DNA from: Sutcliffiella tianshenii
Lineage (GTDB): Bacteria > Bacillota > Bacilli > Bacillales > Bacillaceae_I
DNA: 64,000 bases
Assembly (NCBI RefSeq): GCF_016908565.1
Contig: NZ_JAFBED010000014.1
Span: 1 to 64,000 of the forward strand
Direction: 5' to 3'
In this document: piece by piece, positions 11,640 through 20,946 of the stretch
How positions within the stretch are numbered: position 1 is the stretch's first letter
Layout: each line of letters opens with the position of its first letter
Position numbers and translations under genes: made by a program
The notes under the pieces: model-generated
The model's input: only the letters and a program-made list of their open reading frames with translations
The model's database searches: none
Told to the model about the DNA's origin: nothing

Positions 11640-12727
11640 GCAACTATAAAATTGCCGTGTTACCTGGTGACGGAATCGGTCCTGATGTGGTCAAGGAAGC
11701 AGTCCAGTTACTTGAAGAAATCGGAAATCAATATAATCATCAGTTTGAATTTGTGTATGGGAAAATAGGAGGAGTTGCCGTGGATGAAGCGGGAACTCCT
11801 CTTCCTGAAAAAACGGTTGAAATTTGTAAGGAAAGTGATGCAGTTCTTTTGGGAGCGGTTGGTGGTCCGAAGTGGGACAATGAATCACCGGAACTAAAGC
11901 CGGAGACCGGATTGCTTGGCATCAGGAAAGCTTTACAGCTATATGCCAACCTGCGACCTGTTACCCTATTTTCCTCCTTGATCCACAGCTCCCCCCTCAA
12001 AAGGGAGGTAGTCCTGGACACTGATATCTTGATAGTCCGTGAGCTTACTGGCGGAATCTACTTCGGGTCTCCGAGAGAGCGAAGAGTCGGGGAAAAGGGA
12101 GTGGAAGTGATAGATACACTCTTTTATACGGAAGCGGAAATGGAACGCATAATCCGGAAAGGCTTTGAACTGGCACAAACCCGTAAAAGGAAGCTCACTT
12201 CTGTGGATAAAGCGAATGTATTGGAAAGCAGCAGGCTCTGGAGGGAAGTGGCGAACCGGGTTTCCTGTGATTATCCGGACGTCGCCCTGACACATATGCT
12301 TGTCGATAATGCAGCGATGCAACTGATCCGCAATCCAAGGCAATTTGATGTCATTGTGACGGAAAACATGTTTGGTGACATCTTGAGCGACGAAGCATCG
12401 ATGCTGACAGGGTCACTTGGCATGCTGCCCTCAGCAAGTCTGGGAGTGGAAGGTCCGGGTCTTTATGAACCTATTCATGGTTCGGCACCTGATATTGCAG
12501 GAAAGGATGTGGCCAATCCACTTGCCACCATATTATCGGCAGCCTTGCTTTTAAGGCATTCACTGGGACTCTCAGAGGAAGCGTATGCGGTGGAAAAAGC
12601 CGTGGAACAAGCCCTCGAACAGGGATTTCGGACGCATGACATAGGCGGGGAATGGGAGAGGGTGCTGAGTACCACGCAAATGGGGGAAGTGGTGAGAGGC
12701 AATCTGAAGGCACCCATCATTAGCTGA
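11636..12727 (+). CDS. leuB: 3-Isopropylmalate dehydrogenase
   Basis: NAD-dependent oxidative decarboxylation of 3-isopropylmalate to the direct precursor of leucine. The 363-residue protein has the N-terminal [10 protein letters not shown] motif (8-17), the substrate-binding [10 protein letters not shown] segment near residue 136, and the metal/NAD region [11 protein letters not shown] near 247. The start codon is TTG overlapping the leuA stop, with GGAGTGGAGG upstream; this gives the usual family length. Confidence 0.95.
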
Positions 12728-12764
12728 TTGAAGAAATGAGAATATAATGCGGAAGGTGAGTGAC

Positions 12765-14186
12765 ATGCAGCCGAGAACATTATTCGAAAAGATTTGGGAC
12801 CAGCATACGGTCGTGAAAGAAGATAATAAGCCCAACTTAATATATATTGATCTGCATCTCGTGCATGAGGTAACATCTCCTCAGGCATTTGAAGGATTAC
12901 GATTGAACGGCAGAAAGGTCAGGCAGCCGGAACTGACTTTTGCCACCATGGACCATAATGTGCCGACGATTGATCCTTTTGATGTTAAGGATGAGATTGC
13001 TGCGAAACAGATGAGTACTTTAGAAAAAAACTGCAAGGAATTCGGGATCCGATTGGCTGACCTGAAAAGTGCCGATCAGGGGATTGTCCATGTAATCGGC
13101 CCCGAATTGGGTCTGACCCTTCCCGGGAAAACGATTGTTTGCGGTGATAGCCATACCTCTACACATGGGGCATTCGGTGCATTGGCTTTTGGAATCGGCA
13201 CAAGCGAAGTGGAGCATGTCCTTGCAACGCAATGCCTATGGCAATCCAAACCGAAGACGTTGAAGATCGATTTCCAAGGACTCCGGCCACTAGGGGTTGC
13301 AGCAAAAGATATTATCCTGGCTGTAATCGCAAAATACGGGACGTCTTTCGGAACAGGATACGTCCTCGAATTTACAGGAAAAGTCATCGAAGACATGAGC
13401 ATGGAGGAAAGGATGACATTATGCAATATGGCAATTGAAGCTGGCGCACGGGCAGGTCTTGTTGCCCCGGATGAAACAACCTTCTCCTATCTGAAAGGAA
13501 GAAAATATGCACCTGTCGGGGAAGAACGGGACCGTGCCGAGGTGGAATGGTTCAATTTAAGGTCTGATGCAGGTGCAGTGTATGATAAAGTGATTGAATT
13601 CGATATCACCAACCTGGAACCACAGGTGACATGGGGGACCAATCCTTCGATGGGGACGTCTATCAGTGGGTTGGTGCCAAATCCTGCTGACATACAAAAT
13701 GAAACAGAGAAAAAATCTGTTGCACAGGCAATTGAATATATGGGCTTGCAGCCTGGAATGAAAATAACAGATATCACGATAGATTATGTATTTATAGGCT
13801 CATGCACCAATTCACGTATAGAAGACCTGCGCCAGGCAGCTGAAGTTGTCAATGGAAGAAAGGTTTCTCCAAACGTGACAGCACTGGTGGTTCCAGGGTC
13901 TAAAAAGGTTAAATTGCAAGCCGAGGCAGAAGGCTTACATGAAGTGTTTTTAAGTGCAGGATTTGAGTGGAGAGAAGCAGGATGCAGTATGTGTCTCAGC
14001 ATGAATCCGGATGTTGTTCCAGCCGGAAAACGTTGTGCCTCCACCTCTAACAGGAATTTTGAAGGCAGGCAGGGCAGGGGTGCCCGCACGCATCTTGTCA
14101 GTCCTGCCATGGCGGCCGCTGCGGCAATAAAAGGACGCTTTGTTCATTTGAATGAGTCAACGTTCGAAAAAGAGGGGGTTGTGTAA
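12765..14186 (+). CDS. leuC: 3-Isopropylmalate dehydratase, large subunit
   Basis: With LeuD it isomerises 2- to 3-isopropylmalate through a [4Fe-4S] cluster. The 473-residue protein has the aconitase-family cysteine motifs GSCTNSR (Cys near 347) and [11 protein letters not shown] (two Cys near 407 and 410), and the substrate loop [12 protein letters not shown] near 129. The ATG at 12765 ([10 protein letters not shown]) was chosen over one six codons upstream because GGAAGGTGAG precedes it at correct spacing and the family normally begins there. The stop shares a base with the leuD start (TAATG). Confidence 0.96.
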   Translation: MQPRTLFEKIWDQHTVVKEDNKPNLIYIDLHLVHEVTSPQAFEGLRLNGRKVRQPELTFATMDHNVPTIDPFDVKDEIAAKQMSTLEKNCKEFGIRLADLKSADQGIVHVIGPELGLTLPGKTIVCGDSHTSTHGAFGALAFGIGTSEVEHVLATQCLWQSKPKTLKIDFQGLRPLGVAAKDIILAVIAKYGTSFGTGYVLEFTGKVIEDMSMEERMTLCNMAIEAGARAGLVAPDETTFSYLKGRKYAPVGEERDRAEVEWFNLRSDAGAVYDKVIEFDITNLEPQVTWGTNPSMGTSISGLVPNPADIQNETEKKSVAQAIEYMGLQPGMKITDITIDYVFIGSCTNSRIEDLRQAAEVVNGRKVSPNVTALVVPGSKKVKLQAEAEGLHEVFLSAGFEWREAGCSMCLSMNPDVVPAGKRCASTSNRNFEGRQGRGARTHLVSPAMAAAAAIKGRFVHLNESTFEKEGVV

Positions 14187-14797
14187 TGGAGCCACTTGTC
14201 ACTCATACAGGAAAAGTCATCCCCTTGGATAAAGCGAATGTCGACACCGATCAGATCATCCCGAAACAGTTTTTAAAAAGAATTGAACGTACAGGCTTTG
14301 GGCAATTCCTATTCTACGATTGGAGATTTGACGAAAAGGGACAGCCGAATAAAGGTTTTGTGATGAATCAAGCAGCATACGCCGGGGCATCCATCCTGAT
14401 GGCACGCAACAATTTTGGCTGCGGATCCTCCAGGGAGCATGCTCCATGGGCCTTATTGGATTACGGGATCAAAGTGGTGATTGCCCCGTCATTTGCAGAT
14501 ATCTTCTATAATAACTGTTTTAAAAATGGGATATTGCCTATCTGTTTATCTGAAGAGCAGGTAGAGGAACTTTTTAATAATGCAGAAACAGGCAACATGA
14601 ACCTTACAGTAGATTTAGAGTTTCAAGAACTTACCACAAGTGAAGGTAATACCTACTCCTTTGAAACAGATCCTTATCGAAAAAAGTTGTTGCTAAAAGG
14701 TCTTGATGATATCGGCTTGACGGAGATGTATGCCGATCGGATTGCTGAGTATGAAAATAAGAGACCATCAAATAGATTTGTGGAAATCAGAAACTGA
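14186..14797 (+). CDS. leuD: 3-Isopropylmalate dehydratase, small subunit
   Basis: The swivel-domain subunit that completes the LeuCD active site. Its 203 residues carry the conserved N-terminal [15 protein letters not shown] and the [13 protein letters not shown] segment near residue 77. It is the last gene of the operon, overlapping leuC by one base, and is followed by a strong terminator. Confidence 0.96.
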   Translation: MEPLVTHTGKVIPLDKANVDTDQIIPKQFLKRIERTGFGQFLFYDWRFDEKGQPNKGFVMNQAAYAGASILMARNNFGCGSSREHAPWALLDYGIKVVIAPSFADIFYNNCFKNGILPICLSEEQVEELFNNAETGNMNLTVDLEFQELTTSEGNTYSFETDPYRKKLLLKGLDDIGLTEMYADRIAEYENKRPSNRFVEIRN

Positions 14798-14824
14798 ACG
14801 TTATCTATTAAATTATGTATTGTT

Positions 14825-14862
14825 AAAATGACCCTGAAATCGTAACAGGGTCATTTTTTTCT
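14825..14862 (+). terminator. Terminator of the ilv-leu operon
   Basis: Stem atgaccctg/cagggtcat with an 8-base loop followed by ttttttt, 30 bases after leuD. Confidence 0.92.
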
Positions 14863-14951
14863 GTGAAAAATAAATAATAGATGAAACTTTTAGGCAAGTA
14901 AGGCGTAAATAAACTGTCGGCTAATAGTGGTATATTGAAAAAATGTTATAT

Positions 14952-14970
14952 TTACCCTATTTCAGGGTAA
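14952..14970. promoter_or_regulatory. Small inverted repeat upstream of lipoprotein gene
   Basis: TTACCCT and AGGGTAA flank a 5-base centre, about 45 bases before the lipoprotein GTG and downstream of an A/T-rich TATATT. It could be an operator or a leader hairpin; no regulator is suggested. Confidence 0.3.
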
Positions 14971-15015
14971 GAAGTAGGGTGGACACAAAAGTAAACGGGA
15001 ACAGGAGAGGATCTA

Positions 15016-15951
15016 GTGAGAGTATTGAAAATGTGGATGATTGGAATTCTGGCAGTACTGATGTTGGCTGCGTGTGGAAATTCAACGACCGGAAACGGTG
15101 AAGACGGTAACAGCAATAAAGAGGCCAACAATGAAGCAGATGCACAAGAGCAGGATGATTCTGAAAACGGATCCATGACAGCCGATGATGTTCTACAAAA
15201 ATCAATAGCAGCAATGTCAGCATTAAAGAGCTATAGCATGGAAATGACTTCAGATCAGCAAATCACGATGGCAGGGGAAGAACCAATCAATATGGTCACC
15301 TCCACAAAAACGGACATGACACTCGATCCTATGGCAATGTATCAAGTAACCTCTATGGAAGATGCAGAAAATATGATGGAGGGCATGGAGTCGGAATCTT
15401 ACTTTACTGAAGACGGATTTTTCATCTTTGACCAGATGGCAGGGCAATGGTTTAAGATGCCAGATGAGTTTGTTTCAGATCTGAGCTCCTTGTCTGACAT
15501 GCAGGCAGATCCATCCCAGCAGCTTGAGATGCTGAAGGGCTATTCAGAAGAAATGAAACTGACCGAAGAGGGGGATGTGTATATTCTTAACTTCTCTGGC
15601 TCCGGTGAGCAATACAATGATATGATTTCCGCGTTCGGCAATATGATGGGTGAGGGAATGGGAGGCATGATGGAGGAAATGATGTCCATGATGTCGATCA
15701 ATCAGTTGGACTATGAACTTCATATAGACAAACAGACCTTCTACCAAACGAAAATCGTGATGATGATGGATATGGAAATGGATATCGAAGGGGAAAAAGT
15801 CTCGAGCATCCAGAACATGGATTCTACCCTCTCGAACTTCGATGAGGTCGGCGATATCAAAGTTCCACAGGAAGTGCTGGATACAGCTGAAGAAATTTCC
15901 CTTGAGGATATGCAACAGATGGAAAACACCGGTCAGGATGGCGGTGTGTAA
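15016..15951 (+). CDS. Secreted lipoprotein, DUF6612-like
   Basis: A 311-residue protein with a lipoprotein signal peptide and lipobox LAAC (Cys20), so it should be anchored on the outer face of the membrane. A low-complexity Asn/Glu/Asp linker (about 22-55) is followed by a domain rich in Met and acidic residues, with the layout of the LppX/LolA-like DUF6612 lipoproteins common in Bacillus. The GTG start has AGGAGAGG five bases upstream. It is monocistronic with its own promoter region and terminator. The role is unknown; binding of a hydrophobic ligand is suggested only by fold similarity. Confidence 0.8.
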   Translation: MRVLKMWMIGILAVLMLAACGNSTTGNGEDGNSNKEANNEADAQEQDDSENGSMTADDVLQKSIAAMSALKSYSMEMTSDQQITMAGEEPINMVTSTKTDMTLDPMAMYQVTSMEDAENMMEGMESESYFTEDGFFIFDQMAGQWFKMPDEFVSDLSSLSDMQADPSQQLEMLKGYSEEMKLTEEGDVYILNFSGSGEQYNDMISAFGNMMGEGMGGMMEEMMSMMSINQLDYELHIDKQTFYQTKIVMMMDMEMDIEGEKVSSIQNMDSTLSNFDEVGDIKVPQEVLDTAEEISLEDMQQMENTGQDGGV

Positions 15952-15956
15952 GCCTC

Positions 15957-15999
15957 GAACGAAGGACGAAGAGCTCGTATCTGCTCTCCGTCCTTTTTC
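15957..15999. terminator. Terminator between convergent genes
   Basis: Stem aaggacg-a-agagc / gctct-c-cgtcctt with an 8-base loop, then ttttc on the plus strand. It serves the lipoprotein gene and abuts the stop of the convergent amidase-like gene. Confidence 0.75.
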
Positions 16000-16552
16000 A
16001 TTTCACCCGTGATTTTACAGGCTCATAATCATACAGTTTACCTTCATATATCCATTCCAGGCGATCGCTCTGGCGAAAATCATCAGGTGTGACAAGGGAA
16101 GGGAGTTTATCCCACAGCCTGATGCCGCTTCTGTGCAGTACATCTGATACAAACTGAGAACAGAAATAGGTGGAGTCGATTTCAACAGGTTCATTGATGG
16201 AAACCCCCAGCACACCCAAAAGGTTATAGAACCACTTCTTTTCCTTCTTCTGAAAGACCCCTATGATGCGCCTCATTTTTTCTACCTCTCTTGCAGTTAC
16301 GGGCAGTTTGTATATGACACAAGTAGTGCCAGGATAATTTCGGTAGGTTCCGAACTCCACATCCTCTCTGACAAATCCGCCATTCAAAGGATTACTCGGT
16401 TTCTTGCGTCCGAAACTGTATAGCTCCATCAAACCCGGATCAAACGATAAAGATACATGGTTATAGGGTGCCTTTGTATATTTTTTTATGGAACGCGTGA
16501 AAAGGGTTCCGGTATCCGTCAGTAAAATATAAACATATGCTTGATTCATCAT
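15998..16552 (-). CDS. Permuted papain-like amidase (YiiX/C92 type)
   Basis: A 184-residue protein with the arrangement of the circularly permuted NlpC/P60 group: His in the early motif YNHVSLSFD (near residue 31) and Cys in STYFCSQFV (near 134), the order reversed from classical NlpC enzymes. Members are thought to cleave amide or ester bonds of cell-envelope substrates. There is no signal peptide, which argues for an intracellular role. The first ATG has only a weak ribosome-binding sequence. It is convergent with the lipoprotein gene and divergent from the CdsA-like gene. Confidence 0.72.
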   Translation of the reverse strand: MMNQAYVYILLTDTGTLFTRSIKKYTKAPYNHVSLSFDPGLMELYSFGRKKPSNPLNGGFVREDVEFGTYRNYPGTTCVIYKLPVTAREVEKMRRIIGVFQKKEKKWFYNLLGVLGVSINEPVEIDSTYFCSQFVSDVLHRSGIRLWDKLPSLVTPDDFRQSDRLEWIYEGKLYDYEPVKSRVK

Positions 16553-16667
16553 TAATCAAACCCCAGACTTATAGAATGATAGAAAGAATTCTCCCTCTTA
16601 TTATACAATTTCCCTTGACCAAAATTAACCATTAATTTAATAATAAAGGGGAGATAGGGGGAAAAAC

Positions 16668-17588
16668 ATGTTTGAAATAGAAGCGGTCATTACTTTGCTG
16701 GTCATTGCTTCAGGACTGATTATTTTCAGCCTTGCTTTATTTATTGTGAAAAAGAAGAATCCATCAAAGGATTTCTCGGATCTTTCTGTCCGGTCCAAAA
16801 CCTGGTGGGGGATGCTAGTCGTCTTTAGCATTGCCACACTCTTTCATCCTATGGTTTCATTATTTGCCCTGATGTTTTTATGTTTCTTTTCATTAAAAGA
16901 GTATTTTTCCATCTTAAAAACCCGGAAGGTGGATCGACAGTTGTTCCTATGGGCATATCTTTCGATACCTCTTCAATTTTATTGGATCTATATAGGCTGG
17001 TATGGAATGTTCATTGTGTTTATCCCTGTGTATGTATTTCTCTTCTTGCCCCTGCCTCGGATCCTCGGAAAAGGGACAGTCGGTTTTCTTCGTTCGGTGA
17101 GTTCGACTCAATGGGGCTTGATGCTGATGGTGTTCGGATTGAGTCATCTGGCATTCTATCAGACGGCATCACCGGAATACGGTGCCAACCTCGTACTCTT
17201 TTTGGTAGTCCTTACACAGCTTCATGACGTAGTCCAATTCCTTGTTTCCGTCTTTATCGGCAAAAAGAAAGTCGTACCTTCCTCCAACCCGAATATAACC
17301 TGGGAAGGATTTATAGTTTCCACCTTTGTTACCACAGGGGTATCCTATAATCTCTACTCCTATTTGACCCCCCTTGATGAACTCTTCGGAATATTGTCCG
17401 GTTTGATTATCAGTGTGGCATGCTTTGGAGGGAGTTTGGCTGTATCCGTTTTGAAGCGTGATCTACTGATCGGGGAAAATGAAAAGGCTTTTGTCCTTAA
17501 GAAAAGCTATCTGACACGTGTGGACAGTATGGCATATTCGGCACCGATATTCTTCCATGTGATCCGTTATTATTTTGACTTCATGTAG
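16668..17588 (+). CDS. CdsA-family phosphatidate cytidylyltransferase homolog
   Basis: A 306-residue membrane protein with about eight hydrophobic segments. The C-terminal part keeps the CTP-transferase pattern ([16 protein letters not shown] near 262-277, then [12 protein letters not shown]), where canonical CdsA makes CDP-diacylglycerol from phosphatidate and CTP. The usual PGHGG segment before the RxDS motif is replaced by VLKKSYLT, so this is a divergent paralog resembling YnbB-type proteins, and it may act on another lipid or be a specialised isoform. It has an AAAGGGGAGATAGGGGG leader sequence at good distance. It lies alone, upstream of the acetyltransferase gene. Confidence 0.75.
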   Translation: MFEIEAVITLLVIASGLIIFSLALFIVKKKNPSKDFSDLSVRSKTWWGMLVVFSIATLFHPMVSLFALMFLCFFSLKEYFSILKTRKVDRQLFLWAYLSIPLQFYWIYIGWYGMFIVFIPVYVFLFLPLPRILGKGTVGFLRSVSSTQWGLMLMVFGLSHLAFYQTASPEYGANLVLFLVVLTQLHDVVQFLVSVFIGKKKVVPSSNPNITWEGFIVSTFVTTGVSYNLYSYLTPLDELFGILSGLIISVACFGGSLAVSVLKRDLLIGENEKAFVLKKSYLTRVDSMAYSAPIFFHVIRYYFDFM

Positions 17589-17641
17589 GATTCAATCATG
17601 CTAAAATAGATGCATATTTAAGCTTTGGAGGGATAATCGCC

Positions 17642-18205
17642 ATGAAAACAGAAAAAGAAAAAATGCTCGACGGAGAATTATATGAACCTTGGGATGAACA
17701 GCTTCAGGCTGAAAGAATCGAAGCGAGAAGGCTTGTAAGGTTAATAAATGAAACAACAGAAACAGAAGGCGACAAAAGGGTGCAGCTCTTGAAGCAGCTT
17801 TTCGGTTCAACTGGGGAGAATGTATTTCTCGAGCCGAGTTTCCGCTGTGACTACGGCTACAATATCCATGTGGGGGAAAACTTTTTTGCCAACTTTGAAT
17901 GTGTCATTTTGGACGTATGCAAAGTGGAGTTCGGCGATAACTGCATGCTTGCGCCTGGTGTACATATCTATACAGCTACCCACCCGATCGATCCTGTGGA
18001 AAGAAGCAGGGGACCTGAATATGGCAAGCCCGTCAAGATCGGGCATAATGTGTGGCTTGGAGGCTCATCCGTCATCAACCCTGGAGTGACAATAGGTGAT
18101 AATGTCGTGGTAGCGTCAGGGGCAGTCGTGACGAAGGATGTACCCGCAAATGTGATTGTTGGGGGAAATCCTGCACGGATCATCAAAGAGATCGAAGTAA
18201 AATAA
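17642..18205 (+). CDS. maa: Maltose/galactoside O-acetyltransferase
   Basis: A 187-residue left-handed beta-helix acetyltransferase that moves acetyl from CoA to sugar hydroxyls. It has the N-terminal Maa helical domain ([14 protein letters not shown], about 8-21), hexapeptide repeats ([27 protein letters not shown]) and the active-site His in TATHPID near residue 117. B. subtilis Maa acetylates maltose and glucose. GGAGGG precedes the ATG, and a terminator follows. Confidence 0.9.
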   Translation: MKTEKEKMLDGELYEPWDEQLQAERIEARRLVRLINETTETEGDKRVQLLKQLFGSTGENVFLEPSFRCDYGYNIHVGENFFANFECVILDVCKVEFGDNCMLAPGVHIYTATHPIDPVERSRGPEYGKPVKIGHNVWLGGSSVINPGVTIGDNVVVASGAVVTKDVPANVIVGGNPARIIKEIEVK

Positions 18206-18222
18206 AGAATATATCATGAATC

Positions 18223-18263
18223 AGGGGAATCGCTGCATATAATGTAACGATTCTTCTTTTTTA
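18223..18263 (+). terminator. Terminator after the acetyltransferase gene
   Basis: Stem ggggaatcg/cgattcttc (two G-T pairs) around a 15-base loop, followed by ttttttatg. Confidence 0.65.
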
Positions 18264-18341
18264 TGCCATTAAGAGCAAAAGGAATTTCACCAGTACTTAT
18301 CGAAACATACATACTAGGAGATTTGGAGCGGGAGGGACGAG

Positions 18342-18740
18342 TTGTTGGAAAAAGAGGAGCATTCAATATTTGATCAGCCGGTCATCGCTTTCGGTTTACC
18401 CATATTAATCATGCTTTTCGGCGTTTTTCTGCTTGTGGAAGCCCATAGTTCCGGAAAGCTCAAATACATACCTGTCGTCTTCATTCTGCTTGGCTTCTCA
18501 GAGATCATCCGGGCCATCATGCGACGCCACTACCGGCCAACCAAGAAGAAGCGTGCTGAAATCAATCAGAAAAGTGGACATGTTGCCTATATACTGATGG
18601 CTACAAGTGTAGTTTTTTCCGTGCTCCTATTGATAATGGAAAAAATATCGGTGGAAATGGTCCTGTATGTGCAGCTTTCCATGGCGATTGTGGTATATCC
18701 GCTATTGAAGCTGATTCTGCTTGTTCGCCATTTTGACTGA
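18342..18740 (+). CDS. Four-helix membrane protein of unknown function
   Basis: A 132-residue protein with four hydrophobic segments (about 14-34, 41-59, 79-100, 105-127) and a basic cytoplasmic stretch RRHYRPTKKKR between the second and third. I do not recognise the family. It starts at TTG or the adjacent TTG, with GGAGGGA at good spacing. It stands alone between two terminators. Confidence 0.75.
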   Translation: MLEKEEHSIFDQPVIAFGLPILIMLFGVFLLVEAHSSGKLKYIPVVFILLGFSEIIRAIMRRHYRPTKKKRAEINQKSGHVAYILMATSVVFSVLLLIMEKISVEMVLYVQLSMAIVVYPLLKLILLVRHFD

Positions 18741-18741
18741 T

Positions 18742-18794
18742 AAAAAAGAAATCCATATAAACCGCCGCCTGCGGGTATATGGATTTCTTTTTTG
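18742..18794. terminator. Bidirectional terminator
   Basis: aaaaaagaaatccatat pairs with atatggatttctttttt around a GC-rich loop, giving T-runs on both strands for the two convergent genes. Confidence 0.92.
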
Positions 18795-18802
18795 TATAAG
18801 CT

Positions 18803-19945
18803 CTATTTTTTTAATTCTTCCAATGAATAGAAGGTGCCCCTCCAGATGATTCCACCCCGTTTGGCTGTCAGGATGGTTGCTCTTATAATACTGTAAATAA
18901 AGAGGACAGCTGTGAATGGGAGGGAGATAAAATACTTGTTGGCGCCCTTCGTCATTTTATCGGCAGTCTGATTATAGGACAAAAACAACGTCACGATGCT
19001 GATTGCGTATAAAACCCTTGTAGATCCGTCTGTCAAGAACAGCGCCAGATAAGGCCAGACTTGTGAAATGAAAAGACCGCAAACCGCAATCAGGACCATC
19101 AGGTAGCTATAGAATAGACCGGCAAATGTATTCTTTTCAAGTCCTATCAATGCCGACTTCAAGGACGGATACCATTCCACGGACAAATTCGCTTGTGCAA
19201 GCGCCAGGTGTTGTTTTTTGCCTGCCCGTTTTATTTCCTGACCGAGAATAAGATCATCATCCGGGCGCATTTTCAACTGTTCATGTGTGCCAGCATGTAG
19301 ATAGGCTTCCCGGGTCAGGAGATTAAAGGCGCCGATCCCGATAGCCGTTTTACTTTTAGGGTCATTTGATTTCCAGGGTCTTTTGAAATAGGAAAAACCA
19401 AAAAGGAAAAAGGCAACAAATGCATTCGTCCAGTAACCTTTCCCTTTCAGGTTAGGTGCCAAGGTCAAATGATCAAGCTTTTCTTGGTGCAGGTAGCTGA
19501 GTGCTTTGGTTATCGTGTCCTTCTCATAATAAATGTCTGCATCAGTAAAAAGAATGAGTTCACCTCTGCTTGCTAGAAATCCCTGCAAAAGGGCGTGGTT
19601 TTTGCCTAGCCAGCCTGAAGGAAGAGATGAAACGTGTATCACGTTCATCCTGGGCTCTGTTCTTGCCATCTGATCAAGTATGATTTTTGTTTTATCTGTA
19701 GAACGATCGTTGACGACAATCCATTCAATATTAGGGTAGGACTGTGAAAATTGAGACTGAAGGCTGGCCTTGATATGCTCCTCTTCATCTCTTGCAGCGA
19801 CAATAATGGAAAGCAGTGGTCCATTTTCTAAGATATTACGGTCAATAGGAACCTGTTCAAGCTTGGTGATTTTATTCATGCCGATGCTTGCATCGACCCA
19901 TACAATTAACCAGAATAAGCAGGTGAAAGCCGCTAAGTAGATCAT
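18803..19945 (-). CDS. Membrane glycosyltransferase, GT2 (HpnB/CrtQ-like)
   Basis: A 380-residue enzyme with an N-terminal membrane helix, a GT-A domain (SIIVAARDEEEHI near 46-58, VNDRSTDKT near 80, metal-binding DAD near 135, RPDDDLILG near 228) and about three C-terminal helices (280-360). Such enzymes move a sugar from a nucleotide donor to a lipid or carotenoid on the cytoplasmic face; HpnB and 4,4'-diaponeurosporenoate glycosyltransferases share this layout. No carotenoid or hopanoid genes are nearby, so the acceptor is unknown. GGAGTGGAAGG precedes the ATG. It is convergent with the four-helix protein gene. Confidence 0.85.
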   Translation of the reverse strand: MIYLAAFTCLFWLIVWVDASIGMNKITKLEQVPIDRNILENGPLLSIIVAARDEEEHIKASLQSQFSQSYPNIEWIVVNDRSTDKTKIILDQMARTEPRMNVIHVSSLPSGWLGKNHALLQGFLASRGELILFTDADIYYEKDTITKALSYLHQEKLDHLTLAPNLKGKGYWTNAFVAFFLFGFSYFKRPWKSNDPKSKTAIGIGAFNLLTREAYLHAGTHEQLKMRPDDDLILGQEIKRAGKKQHLALAQANLSVEWYPSLKSALIGLEKNTFAGLFYSYLMVLIAVCGLFISQVWPYLALFLTDGSTRVLYAISIVTLFLSYNQTADKMTKGANKYFISLPFTAVLFIYSIIRATILTAKRGGIIWRGTFYSLEELKK

Positions 19946-20049
19946 CCTTCCACTCCCCCTTGTCCATCTATCATAGCAAATGAAAGAGGCAGCAACAAAA
20001 TCCTAGGTTTTTATGGTAGAATATAGAAAAAGGTATAGGCGGGATTTCA

Positions 20050-20247
20050 ATGATTTGGATATTTTTTCTCACATTTACTTTGCTTGTTGCCATTTTCTTT
20101 TATTTTTTGGATTTATCATTAAGGAAACATCATGAAATATATGGATCGAAATTCATTCGTCCTTCCATGTGTGTGGCATGCGGAAAAGAGTTTTTTAATG
20201 GCAGCTCCAATTTTTGTGATTCCTGTAAAAGAAAAAGGTCCATATAA
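20050..20247 (+). CDS. Small membrane-anchored zinc-ribbon protein
   Basis: A 65-residue protein with one N-terminal transmembrane segment (2-21) and a C-terminal Cys4 knuckle: C41-x2-C44 and C56-x2-C59, probably binding zinc. The topology would leave the ribbon on the cytoplasmic side. A GGCGGGA sequence precedes the ATG, and a terminator shared with cwlJ follows. Function unknown; the spaced Cys pairs and the signal-anchor make a real gene likely. Confidence 0.72.
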   Translation: MIWIFFLTFTLLVAIFFYFLDLSLRKHHEIYGSKFIRPSMCVACGKEFFNGSSNFCDSCKRKRSI

Positions 20248-20288
20248 AAAGGGAACGCCTGCATGATAAACAGGTAGTTCCCTTTTTG
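20246..20288. terminator. Bidirectional terminator
   Basis: aaaaagggaac pairs with gttcccttttt; an inner ctg/cag extends the stem. It lies between the zinc-ribbon gene and the convergent cwlJ. Confidence 0.9.
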
Positions 20289-20311
20289 TTCGCTCAAATG
20301 TTATATTCTGC

Positions 20312-20749
20312 TTATTTATATACGCTGGCACAGGTTCCAGGTTTTGGTTCGTAATAGCAGTGTTGTTTGAATTGGCCTGCAAAAGGCTGATCATACCATG
20401 TTGGAGGACAAGGTGCATAAGGATTGAAATACCATAGTGCATATTTCCCTGGATGCTGTCTCCAGAAATCCAAATTCTTTTTAGCCAGTCTTTTTTCAAC
20501 ACCTCTTGCTCTGTTATAAAAAACATTACCCTTTTGGACCGCTTCAAATGAATAATTCCCGCCTTGTACTTGATAGATTACTTGTGGAATTGTCCTCACT
20601 TTTGTAAAATCCAAACAATCCGCTACTGCCCTGTTAACAATTACATTCCCAACATACAGCATTCCTTGCTTTCCTTCACCCTCTGCTTCCGCACGCATCA
20701 TCCTTGCCATTAAAGCCACGTCAGAATCGGTATATTTTACTCTTGCCAT
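20312..20749 (-). CDS. cwlJ: Spore cortex-lytic enzyme CwlJ
   Basis: A 145-residue SleB-family (hydrolase_2) enzyme. It keeps the signature RAEAEGEGKQGMLYVGNV (19-36) with the predicted catalytic Glu21, and the C-terminal WYFNP...CPPTWYDQPFA...HCYY pattern of CwlJ. There is no signal peptide, as expected: CwlJ is made in the mother cell, sits in the spore coat and hydrolyses cortex peptidoglycan on germination by calcium-dipicolinate. GerQ, its usual partner, is not adjacent. GGGGTGAG precedes the ATG, and a sigma-E-like -10 lies just upstream. Confidence 0.93.
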   Translation of the reverse strand: MARVKYTDSDVALMARMMRAEAEGEGKQGMLYVGNVIVNRAVADCLDFTKVRTIPQVIYQVQGGNYSFEAVQKGNVFYNRARGVEKRLAKKNLDFWRQHPGKYALWYFNPYAPCPPTWYDQPFAGQFKQHCYYEPKPGTCASVYK

Positions 20750-20767
20750 TTATCTCACCCCACCCAT

Positions 20768-20775
20768 ATTGTATG
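20768..20775 (-). promoter_or_regulatory. Candidate sigma-E -10 element of cwlJ
   Basis: On the minus strand CATACAAT is an exact match to the sigma-E -10 consensus, 18 bases before the cwlJ ATG; the -35 region (around gacatca) is weak. B. subtilis cwlJ is sigma-E dependent. The predicted leader would be only about 11 bases and would begin in the ribosome-binding site. Confidence 0.5.
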
Positions 20776-20870
20776 AAAAATGCTTAAATTGATGTCTGTA
20801 TTAAAGCATTTTTACAATATATGCATCCATTTTGAACCCGTTATCGTTGAAGCTTTTATTGTAATTAAGA

Positions 20871-20898
20871 ATTTTAAGACAATTGATTGTCTTAAAAT
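20871..20898. promoter_or_regulatory. Perfect 28-bp palindromic operator candidate
   Basis: Two 13-base arms, ATTTTAAGACAAT and ATTGTCTTAAAAT, are exact reverse complements around a TG centre. The palindrome lies two bases upstream of a TACAAT -10-like hexamer (20901-20906), covering the expected -35 zone of the orphan permease genes. A dimeric repressor site is the simplest reading. It is too A/T-rich and lacks a T-run for a terminator. Confidence 0.65.
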
Positions 20899-20946
20899 GG
20901 TACAATATTCATAAAAATGGATAAGCATTACAAATGGAGGGGAATT

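Noticed and set aside
20871-20898. The 28-bp palindrome as a terminator
   Set aside because: No rightward gene ends before it, the stem is A/T-rich and no T-run follows; the operator reading fits better.
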